The notes under the pieces were generated by a model. It was given only the letters and a program-made list of their open reading frames with translations, searched no databases and was not told the origin of the DNA. Below are positions 1-5,027 of a stretch of DNA of 5,027 nucleotides, one piece after another. Each line of letters starts with the position of its first letter. Positions within the stretch are counted from its first letter, which is position 1. Source of the DNA: JAUVZF01 sp035529015 (GTDB lineage Bacteria; Planctomycetota; Phycisphaerae; FEN-1346); assembly GCA_035529015.1 (NCBI GenBank), contig DATKXP010000429.1, forward strand, positions 1 to 5,027. The letters are read 5' to 3'. Both the position numbers and the translations under genes were made by a program.

Positions 1-2
1 TG

Positions 3-113
3 TCCGAATGGCTCCTGTCGCTGACGCGGGACCTGAGGGAGAAGGCGCGCGGCCTTTTGCCGGCGGGAGAAGAGGATCCGCCGGACGATCCGCTGCTGGG
101 CCGGCCGGAGTGA
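3..113 (+). CDS. C-terminal end of an unidentified protein (partial, 5' end outside window)
   Basis: Frame 3 of the plus strand is open from the window edge and gives 36 sense codons before a TGA stop at 111-113. The peptide starts SEWLLSLTRDLREKARG, an amphipathic helix-like stretch, and ends in an acidic, proline-rich tail (residues about 22-36, ending LLGRPE). Third codon positions are strongly G/C, as expected for a real gene in high-GC DNA, and the composition is balanced. The overlapping frame starting at position 8 instead reads as a low-complexity Ala/Gly/Arg shadow. The family cannot be named from so short a tail. The gene points toward the minus-strand block, so the two converge across the spacer at 114-491. 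No clear terminator follows the stop. The call rests on codon composition and peptide character only. Confidence 0.5.
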   Translation, partial: SEWLLSLTRDLREKARGLLPAGEEDPPDDPLLGRPE

Positions 114-170
114 ACGCGGCCGCGCGGTCGGGGGGAGGCGCGGCGGTTCCACGTGGCACAGCGTCGGCGG

Positions 171-220
171 TGCCCCGCCGTGCCCCGTTTTGACCTCGCT
201 TTGCCCCGGTTTTGCCTCGC
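171..220 (+). repeat. Imperfect 20-base tandem repeat (TGCCCCG-led units)
   Basis: Two adjacent units, 181-199 and 202-220, match as tgccccg-ttttgacctcgc and tgccccggttttg-cctcgc. They differ by one inserted G and one missing A. A third, shortened start of the unit (tgccccgccg) lies at 171-180. The indels would shift any reading frame, so the repeat is not under coding constraint. It sits in the spacer after the plus-strand gene and its function is unknown. Confidence 0.6.
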
Positions 221-318
221 AGAACCCCCGTCCGGCCCCCGTTTTTAAGGGGCGGCGCGGGGTGATGGCACACCGGGGCGGAATTGGTGCGCGTTTGGCG
301 CGCGGTTTGCACACGACC

Positions 319-350
319 TTAACCGCAGAGACGCAGAGGGCGCAGAGGGG
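319..350. repeat. Dispersed-type GCAGAG repeat (ttaaccgcagagacgcagag...)
   Basis: The segment begins TTAACCGCAGAGACGCAGAG and contains three near-identical units of 8 to 9 bases: cgcagaga (324-331), cgcagaggg (332-340) and cgcagaggg (341-349). Sequences of this kind occur as scattered noncoding repeats in many environmental bacterial genomes, where spurious peptides such as AETQRAQR (plus strand) or LCALCVSAV (minus strand) are often annotated over them. The triplicate is seen directly here. Membership in that dispersed family is from memory and was not checked. It contains no gene of its own. Confidence 0.6.
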
Positions 351-435
351 GGATGGGGGAACGATTCGAGTGCGGAATGGGCGGACGGAGGGATGGAGTG
401 AAGGCGACAGCGTGCCACGGGATCAGGGCTTCGTG

Positions 436-474
436 CTATTCGGTACGTGTCCCCGGAATTTCGAATAGGGACAG
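436..474. repeat. Possible REP-like hairpin element
   Basis: Two alternative inverted repeats overlap here. CTATTCG (436-442) pairs with CGAATAG (462-468) around a 19-base loop, and TGTCCC (448-453) pairs with GGGACA (468-473) around a 14-base loop. The core ggtacgtgtccccggaattt resembles short extragenic elements associated with REP-associated (IS200-like, Y1) transposases, but no transposase is in the window. It starts about 20 bases beyond the stop of the minus-strand HEAT-like gene. No T-tract follows on either strand, so a standard intrinsic terminator is unlikely. A chance pair of 6 to 7 bp stems remains possible. Confidence 0.4.
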
Positions 475-491
475 AGCACTAGTTGTTCAGT

Positions 492-1127
492 CTATTTCTT
501 CTGCCTGCTTGCCTTTAGGCCTTCCAACCATTCGAGCGTTGCTTCAAGTCTGGCCTTCTTCTTTGGGTCCGCTTCTTTGTCAATATGAGCCTGCGTTCGA
601 AGTAAGGCACAATCGGCACCTTCTATTCCGTAAAGAACGTTACGGAGCAATACGAGCCTATCCCCGCCCTCCGCGGTTTTCGCAAGTTCGTCCAGCACCG
701 GCTCGACGGCAGGCTTGCCGATGGCAATGAGTGCCTCAGGAGGGTCAAGAACACCATACGGTATGTCATAAATCACGGTTGGGAGGAAATGTTGGTCAAT
801 CGCGGCCAGAAGCGCATCAATGGCGTGTGGGTCATTGGTCCGCATCTTTGCCAGCAGGAAACAAGCACTGGCACGTCTTTCTCTTTGCAGTGTCTTACCC
901 GTTCTGGGATGAACAACTTCACTGAGTTGACGCACCAACTCCTCCTGGGCGCCCACGAACCGACCAATGGCCCTTGAACGGATTGCCTCTTTCTCAGACA
1001 TCAAGTCCGAGAGTGGAGGATACATCTGTTCTTTTGCTGCGTGCTCTCCCGGCCCAGCGCCTGTCAGAGCAAACGCCGCCGTAACCGTGATGAGCACGGC
1101 AAAGATTACATATGTTTCCTTCTTCAT
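492..1127 (-). CDS. Exported HEAT-like helical repeat protein
   Basis: This 211-residue protein begins MKKETYVIFAVLITVTAAFA, a classical Sec signal peptide with a KK-positive start, a hydrophobic core at residues 6-19 and a likely AFA cleavage site after residue 20. There is no lipobox cysteine. The mature part is helical. Residues about 82-110 (ASACFLLAKMRTNDPHAIDA) and 130-150 (EALIAIGKPAVEPVLDELAK) have the alanine/leucine pattern and 'IGKPAVEPVLDEL' signature of HEAT/PBS-lyase-like repeats, usually protein-binding scaffolds. The C-terminus is lysine-rich and charged (from about 183). No catalytic motif is visible, so no reaction is proposed. The start is supported by AGGAG six bases upstream. 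It follows the stop of a PKD-domain fragment by 15 bases, as in an operon. Its codons are less GC-rich than those of the genes to its right. The gene call is secure; the HEAT assignment is moderate. Confidence 0.85.
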   Translation of the reverse strand: MKKETYVIFAVLITVTAAFALTGAGPGEHAAKEQMYPPLSDLMSEKEAIRSRAIGRFVGAQEELVRQLSEVVHPRTGKTLQRERRASACFLLAKMRTNDPHAIDALLAAIDQHFLPTVIYDIPYGVLDPPEALIAIGKPAVEPVLDELAKTAEGGDRLVLLRNVLYGIEGADCALLRTQAHIDKEADPKKKARLEATLEWLEGLKASRQKK

Positions 1128-1132
1128 GATAT

Positions 1133-1138
1133 TCTCCT
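1133..1138 (-). promoter_or_regulatory. Ribosome binding site of the HEAT-like gene
   Basis: The minus strand reads AGGAGA-ATATC-ATG. A strong Shine-Dalgarno core thus sits six bases (counted from AGGAG) before the start at 1127, just after the TAG stop at 1143-1145. It supports that start codon and suggests the gene was translated as the downstream member of an operon. Confidence 0.75.
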
Positions 1139-1142
1139 ATTG

Positions 1143-1355
1143 CTAAGGGTTAACCGTAACCTGCACGCTGTCCGGATCACTCGTGTGGTTAGTCGGTCGA
1201 AACTTGACCGGTGTTATAGTTTGTGTGCCGTCCTGAACTGTAACCTGGAACGTCAGCACGGTCTGTTGTTGAACGTCCGGGGCTGTAAATGTCACTGTCC
1301 TACCAACCCCATTGTTGCTTAGAGTTACGGCTGGGCCGCGCGCGACCTGGCGTTC
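1143..1355 (-). pseudogene. C-terminal remnant of a PKD (K319L/REJ-like) domain protein
   Basis: Immediately after the TGA at 1356-1358, the same minus frame gives 70 sense codons ending at TAG (1143-1145), with no usable start. The peptide contains RGPAVTLSNNG, then VTFTAPDV, then VLTFQVTVQDG, and ends DPDSVQVTVNP. This order (GPxVTLS, TFTAPDV, LTFxVTVxD, DxVxVTV) is typical of the second half of a K319L-like/REJ-type PKD beta-sandwich found in bacterial surface proteins. The usual preceding beta strands and the conserved Trp before 'xQVxGP' are missing, because homology starts at about 1352 (RQVARG). I infer the 3' end of a larger gene whose front was lost. Alternatives are a nonsense mutation splitting a 703-codon gene, or TGA read-through. 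The mid-domain start and different base composition favour a rearrangement junction. Confidence 0.7.
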
Positions 1356-3254
1356 TCATCGCTTGGTGTCGCTATAAACCTCTTCGCGTTTCATGTATTG
1401 GTGATCTCCACTCGGGTCGAAGGTGAACTCATACAGCGGCTTGGCCTCCGGGCCGGTTAAATCAACCGCGCTGAGCAGCACCCATCCCTTCGGCGTCTCC
1501 GCATAGACCTCGTAGCGTCTCGGCGCCAGTTCGAGACGCGCGATCCTCATCTCGGGACCGGGCCGGAGGCGGCGCATCGGCAAACGGTACTCTGCATCCA
1601 CCACCTGGATCCCGACAGCCCCCTCGGGCGCCCCCGGGGCGTTAAGGAGAAACTCCACGACAGGTCGCCGGTCGCAGACGGCTTCGAAGACCCTACGCTC
1701 CGACGTATCGATGGCCTCGAGGCAAATGACCTCTTCCCCCTCCGAGAGGATTATCAGGAAGGCAGGACCCTGGGGAACGGCCTGGACCGTGGCCTCGCGG
1801 TGGTCTTTCTCGAGCACGGTCCCGTACTGCCTCAAGCGGCCGCCCGGCTCCCTGAGGGCGAGCCCGATCCGTGCAGCCTCAACCGCGCGAGGCCCCTTTA
1901 GCGTAATGGAGACATCCACCAGGCGCCGCAGGGCGATCGGCGGCGGCTCCGGGTTCGAGAAGTCCGCGCCCAGAGACGCCTCGTCATACGCCGGGGCACG
2001 AACCAGCACGCGGTATTGCTCCGGCCAAACACCCGCGAACCGGACGTGTCCTTGATCATCGGTGCGACCCTCCTTTTCCTCTCGCCCCGGCGCACGTACG
2101 CGCACCGACGCACCGGGTATCGGCTCCCCGCCGTGCGCATCCACGACCGTCAGGACCACGTCCACCGGCTTCATCGGCGTCAAGACGAGATGGTGCTGGA
2201 CCGGCTCATCGTTCTCTACCGGCCAATCCCAGGTTGCCCCTGAGACAATGCAGTAGTTGAGCAAGGGCGGCTCGCGGAAAACAAAACGGATCGGATGTGG
2301 AGCCTTAATCGCAGAGCCGAGCATCTCGCTTTCCTCGGGATACAGAACGAAATACCCGTCGCGGATGGTCGCAGCGCGTTCGACGGTCTGCCGCTCGGAA
2401 ACTTGATGACTGACGAGCACCGGGCCGGCCGACTCGCTCATGGGTTTCGGGGCTTCACCTTCGCTCTCAAGCATCAGCGTAACGACGGCCAACGGCTTGT
2501 CGGTCTGGAGGGTGATCGGTTCGTGATCGCTCTGGTACCGGCGGATCATCTCCGGAGTGATCTGGTGCGCGCTGAGGCGCTCGACGGGCAACCCGTCCAA
2601 CTTTACCCCCGACACATAAGCCACGGCTGAGACATCCCTAATTTCCACGGAGAACCGGCCGTCCGCATCCGTCTGGAGATTTTTCCCGGCCGCCCGAAGC
2701 CGGTAGTCAGCCAAGGGACGGCCTGTTGCCGAGGACACCAGTCGTGCGATGATCTCCGCCGACTCTAAGCGGCGGCGCTCCTGCACCGCCAGCGCGACTT
2801 CCTTGCGAAACGCCGGCCCGGGAGGAACCTCGAGCACGGCCCGGCCGTGGAAGGGAAACACCGCGTTCGCGTCAAGCGTCAGAGCCACGCACACCCGGTC
2901 GACGTCCTTCGGCTCGTATCCGCCCTCGCGCAGGACAGACGTCGGGATAGGGCCGGCCAGATGGAACATGCCGTCGGAGAACTCCGTGACCCGAACCTCT
3001 TCATTAGCCACCTGCAACACTCCCTTGAAAAACTGGAAGTTCGCCTTCAGGTACACCGACCCGAGCGCCGATTCAATGCGTTCGGCCGGCACCGCCTGGC
3101 CGTCTTCGGCCACCAACCGGATCGCCACATCCACGGTCTGTTCGCGTCGGCCGGGGGAGCCGGCGACCCTAGCCGGCATTCCCGCCGCCACGAGAACCCC
3201 CAAAGCCCCCGCCGCCAACACCAGGCGGATCATTCGCTTCTTCGTTCGAGTCAT
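1356..3254 (-). CDS. Exported multi-domain beta-sandwich protein with carboxypeptidase-regulatory-like domains
   Basis: With the start at 3254 the product is 632 residues. I prefer this ATG over the upstream in-frame one at 3293 because GGGAGAG lies seven bases before it and it begins MTRTKKRMIRLVLAAGALGV, a signal peptide with a likely cleavage near residue 31 (ARVAG). The rest is a string of beta-rich modules. Residues about 165-207 (VSSATGRPLADYRL, then TDADGRFSVEI) and 363-427 (DAHGGEPIPGASVRVRAPG, TDDQGHVRFAGV, EQYRVLVRAPAY) match the carboxypeptidase-regulatory-like/Cna-B-type fold, with its 'G.P..GA.V', 'TD..G...F' and 'Y.V.V.A' pattern. The region between these two and the C-terminal region (about 445-615) look like diverged relatives. 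No enzyme motif is seen, so a structural or ligand-binding role outside the cytoplasm is inferred. The gene starts 4 bases after the upstream gene's stop. Confidence 0.88.
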   Translation of the reverse strand: MTRTKKRMIRLVLAAGALGVLVAAGMPARVAGSPGRREQTVDVAIRLVAEDGQAVPAERIESALGSVYLKANFQFFKGVLQVANEEVRVTEFSDGMFHLAGPIPTSVLREGGYEPKDVDRVCVALTLDANAVFPFHGRAVLEVPPGPAFRKEVALAVQERRRLESAEIIARLVSSATGRPLADYRLRAAGKNLQTDADGRFSVEIRDVSAVAYVSGVKLDGLPVERLSAHQITPEMIRRYQSDHEPITLQTDKPLAVVTLMLESEGEAPKPMSESAGPVLVSHQVSERQTVERAATIRDGYFVLYPEESEMLGSAIKAPHPIRFVFREPPLLNYCIVSGATWDWPVENDEPVQHHLVLTPMKPVDVVLTVVDAHGGEPIPGASVRVRAPGREEKEGRTDDQGHVRFAGVWPEQYRVLVRAPAYDEASLGADFSNPEPPPIALRRLVDVSITLKGPRAVEAARIGLALREPGGRLRQYGTVLEKDHREATVQAVPQGPAFLIILSEGEEVICLEAIDTSERRVFEAVCDRRPVVEFLLNAPGAPEGAVGIQVVDAEYRLPMRRLRPGPEMRIARLELAPRRYEVYAETPKGWVLLSAVDLTGPEAKPLYEFTFDPSGDHQYMKREEVYSDTKR

Positions 3255-3258
3255 GGCG

Positions 3259-5027
3259 TTACTCTCCCACCCATTGGCCGTCCGGCGTGCCAACTTCCTT
3301 GTCCGACTGGACCTTACAGAAGTCGCCGTTGGGGTCGGTGCTGGACTTCGTCCACCGGAGCCAGGCCTCCGCGTCCTCGTTGAAGATGTAGCCCTCCTCG
3401 GCCCACGCCGCCGTGGTCATCGAGTGCAGGATTTTCCAGGTCTGCAGCGCCTGGGCGCCACTACTGTAAAACACGGAGGCGTCCTTGGTCTTGACGCCCT
3501 CGGCCGTCTGTGTAAATTCGTCGGCGTTGGGTCCCCCCAGGCCAACGTCGCCGTCGCCGTAGAACTTGCCCCAAATGGGGTCTCCGTCGGACTTGTTGAT
3601 TGTGATGATGCCGAAAGCGGTGGATCGGCCACCCTGGTCGCCGCCGCCGGCGGCCTCGATGCCGCCCAGAATGTTTGCAACCTCCTTGCCGCTGGAGACC
3701 ACGACCGTGGCGTAACCGACCGCCGCGACGGCCCAGCCGACAGGCCCAGACGCGGCCGCCACCGCAACGATTCCCGCCGCGATGCCCATCGAGTTGTCAA
3801 CCGAGTCACCCCAGTCCCACCCTTCAGCCTGGCCGATGTCTTCGACGGCCAAGTTCACTTCCGCCCCGGGATACAGTTCCGCAACGCAGGGGGTGCCCGA
3901 CTTTTCCCGGATGTCGATCACCGTCCGCGTTTCTTCGCTCAGGTCGGTGACTTCCTTGCGCCCCCAATACCACACGAAGATCGCACAGCGCTCCTCGCTG
4001 GCCATTAGTTCCATCCACTCCTCGCCCGGATCCGAGAACGGGATGACCGACGTGGCGACGCGGACAGCAATGTTGTAGGTCCCCTCCGGGTTAACCCCCG
4101 GGCCATTATGGCATCGCCAGATCTGGCCGGCAGTCGGGTTAAACTCGACATTCTTGGTCTGCGTCGAATGCGACGTCCAGTACTCGCAGTTGTCGGCCGG
4201 GTGCGTCGCCCACATGTCAGCCGTCGGGCTCAGTTGCCGCGTGTACGGCTCCGCCGTCCGCCACCCGCGCCTGTTCACCACAGTATCCGGATTCAGTGCC
4301 ACATGGTCCGGCGACTCCCCCTCGTCCTCGGAGTATACTTCGCCCAGGTGGCACACGTCGATACCGTAGTCAAGATAGCCCCCGACCGTTACCCACCCAC
4401 TCGGGATCTCGTACTCATTCTCGTCGGGGTCTTTGAACTTGACGACCAGTCGTGTCTTGACATTGTTGCTGCGGTTGTGGCCCGTCGCTTCTAGGCTGAG
4501 GCTATACACCGCTTTGTCGATAAACACTGTGTACGCGTTCGTGTCGCCGTTGGCTTCGCCGTCACCGTCGCCGCGGCAGGCGTCACCTCCCTTGAGTCGC
4601 TCATTGCCGCTTGTCGTCGAGCTCAACGTGATCGTGTCGTTGATCTTCGTCTCCATCTTGACCTGGACGATCGTCACTTTGTCGTAAGGTGAGATTTCGA
4701 AATAATGCGGCACGTCGCCATACGAGTCGCCTGCCAGAACCTTCGGCATCGCCACGAGTTTCACCTTTGCCTTCGCCACCTTTGCCGCCCAGTAGAAGGC
4801 GGTGGTTACTTGGCCGCCGGGGGGCGGCACAAGGTTGCCCTCGCACCGCAGCGGCCAGTCCGGAACGCTCGCGTTATAGAACCAGCCTTCGATGCGAACG
4901 CGGCCGGCAGCGTCGTTGAGCGAGGTGGGCGGAACGACTTCCTTCTGGATCGCGTCCGGCGGCTTGTTGTGAATGTCCACGTAGTCCCACGGATTCGCCT
5001 GGGGAAACGGATTGAAGGCCCACCCGA
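3259..5027 (-). CDS. Large unidentified protein with central Ala/Gly-rich hydrophobic segment (partial, N-terminus outside window)
   Basis: The frame is open from the window edge to TAA at 3259-3261, giving 588 residues. A GTG at 4980 is not the likely start, because the 15 codons before it (GWAFNPFPQANPWDY) continue as normal protein and no signal peptide or ribosome site follows. I do not recognise the family. Residues about 40-200 look beta-rich, with an acidic glycine loop (GDGDGEANGDTN, about 152-163) followed by alternating strands (YTVFIDKAVYSLSLE). Eight cysteines are spread along the chain, which would suit an exported protein with disulfides. At about 413-443 a hydrophobic Ala/Gly/Val stretch (MGIAAGIVAVAAASGPVGWA onward) forms two helix-like halves around a Gly-Pro turn. 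It is followed by a glycine-rich linker and a second acidic loop (FYGDGDVGLGGPNADEF, about 488-504). The C-terminus has several Trp. Function is unknown. It is probably co-transcribed with the next gene, 4 bases away. Confidence 0.82.
   Translation of the reverse strand, partial: GWAFNPFPQANPWDYVDIHNKPPDAIQKEVVPPTSLNDAAGRVRIEGWFYNASVPDWPLRCEGNLVPPPGGQVTTAFYWAAKVAKAKVKLVAMPKVLAGDSYGDVPHYFEISPYDKVTIVQVKMETKINDTITLSSTTSGNERLKGGDACRGDGDGEANGDTNAYTVFIDKAVYSLSLEATGHNRSNNVKTRLVVKFKDPDENEYEIPSGWVTVGGYLDYGIDVCHLGEVYSEDEGESPDHVALNPDTVVNRRGWRTAEPYTRQLSPTADMWATHPADNCEYWTSHSTQTKNVEFNPTAGQIWRCHNGPGVNPEGTYNIAVRVATSVIPFSDPGEEWMELMASEERCAIFVWYWGRKEVTDLSEETRTVIDIREKSGTPCVAELYPGAEVNLAVEDIGQAEGWDWGDSVDNSMGIAAGIVAVAAASGPVGWAVAAVGYATVVVSSGKEVANILGGIEAAGGGDQGGRSTAFGIITINKSDGDPIWGKFYGDGDVGLGGPNADEFTQTAEGVKTKDASVFYSSGAQALQTWKILHSMTTAAWAEEGYIFNEDAEAWLRWTKSSTDPNGDFCKVQSDKEVGTPDGQWVGE
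3262..3268 (-). promoter_or_regulatory. Ribosome binding site deciding the start at 3254
   Basis: The minus strand reads GGGAGAG-TAACGCC-ATG. The Shine-Dalgarno-like GGGAGAG overlaps the last codons of the preceding gene (Gly-Glu-stop, TAA at 3259-3261). With four bases between stop and start, the arrangement suggests translational coupling. It favours the ATG at 3254 over the in-frame ATG at 3293, which would sit inside the upstream gene and before the positively charged signal peptide start. Confidence 0.65.

Larger units (their letters stand above)
114..491. other. Intergenic spacer between convergent genes, repeat-bearing
   Basis: This 378-base stretch lies between the plus-strand gene end and the stop codon of the minus-strand HEAT-like gene. 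Short open frames cross it on the plus strand, but they are rich in Arg and Gly, lack a ribosome binding site and show no recognisable domain. It holds an imperfect 20-base tandem repeat (171-220), a dispersed-type GCAGAG repeat (319-350) and a hairpin with a REP-like look (436-474). A 5-bp GCCCC/GGGGC stem at 235-253 has TTTTT in its loop rather than after the stem, so it is not a convincing terminator. I see no RNA gene or promoter. Confidence 0.6.

Noticed and set aside
235..253. Intrinsic terminator for the plus-strand gene (GCCCC/GGGGC stem)
   Set aside because: The stem is only 5 bp, and the T-run lies in the loop rather than after the stem on the plus strand.
190..468. Plus-strand open frame of 92 codons over the spacer
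   Set aside because: It translates the GCAGAG repeat (TAETQRAQRG) and the tandem repeat region, a typical spurious call over noncoding repeats.
353..730. Plus-strand open frame of 125 codons
   Set aside because: It runs from the noncoding spacer into the antisense of the HEAT-like gene and its composition fits a shadow. The minus-strand gene has a signal peptide and a ribosome site.
1356..1358. TGA as a selenocysteine or read-through codon extending the 632-residue protein
   Set aside because: No stem-loop of the SECIS kind was noticed just downstream, the extension starts in mid-PKD domain, and the composition changes at this point. A gene junction is simpler.
2749..4008. Long plus-strand open frame (419 codons) opposite the two large minus-strand genes
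   Set aside because: It crosses the boundary between two well-supported minus-strand genes, is rich in Arg/Ala/Ser/Pro as expected for an antisense frame in high-GC DNA, and has no recognisable domain.
4108..4494. Plus-strand open frame of 128 codons
   Set aside because: It is antisense to the large unidentified protein, Arg/Val-rich, and shows no domain, so it is best explained as a codon-bias shadow.
4978..4980. GTG as the start codon of the large unidentified protein
   Set aside because: The frame is open upstream to the window edge with normal protein sequence (GWAFNPFPQ...), and no ribosome site or signal peptide supports a start here.

Overview
The window is high-GC bacterial DNA. It has one convincing block of minus-strand genes (about 480 to 5027) and a short plus-strand gene end at the left edge. 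No gene is a taxonomic marker. Three features suggest a Planctomycetota-like or related environmental bacterium: large exported beta-sandwich proteins, a small exported HEAT-like protein, and dispersed repeats of the 'accgcagagacgcagag' type in the spacer. This placement is inference only.

Layout in the direction of minus-strand transcription, from right to left. (1) Positions 5027 to 3259 hold the C-terminal 588 residues of a large protein of unknown family. Its reading frame stays open to the window edge, so its start lies outside. (2) After a 4-base gap comes a 632-residue exported protein with carboxypeptidase-regulatory-like/Ig-like beta domains (3254 to 1356), almost certainly co-transcribed with gene 1. 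(3) Directly behind its TGA stop, in the same frame, are 70 sense codons with no start (1355 to 1143). They read as the C-terminal part of a PKD domain of the K319L-like/REJ type, which I interpret as the remnant of a lost gene. (4) Fifteen bases further on, behind a good ribosome binding site, lies a 211-residue exported HEAT-like protein (1127 to 492).

The left 490 bases contain the last 36 codons of a plus-strand gene (3 to 113), which converges on the minus-strand block. The remaining spacer holds an imperfect 20-base tandem repeat, a dispersed-type GCAGAG repeat and a possible REP-like hairpin.

The most interesting structural observation is the junction near 1353. The PKD fragment plus the HEAT-like gene (about 480 to 1352) looks visibly less GC-rich than both flanks and begins in mid-domain. 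This suggests a deletion or insertion fused two unrelated operon pieces. All intact minus-strand products look exported or surface-associated. No enzyme, defence gene, RNA gene, CRISPR array or complete mobile element is visible, and I do not see a complete new system here.
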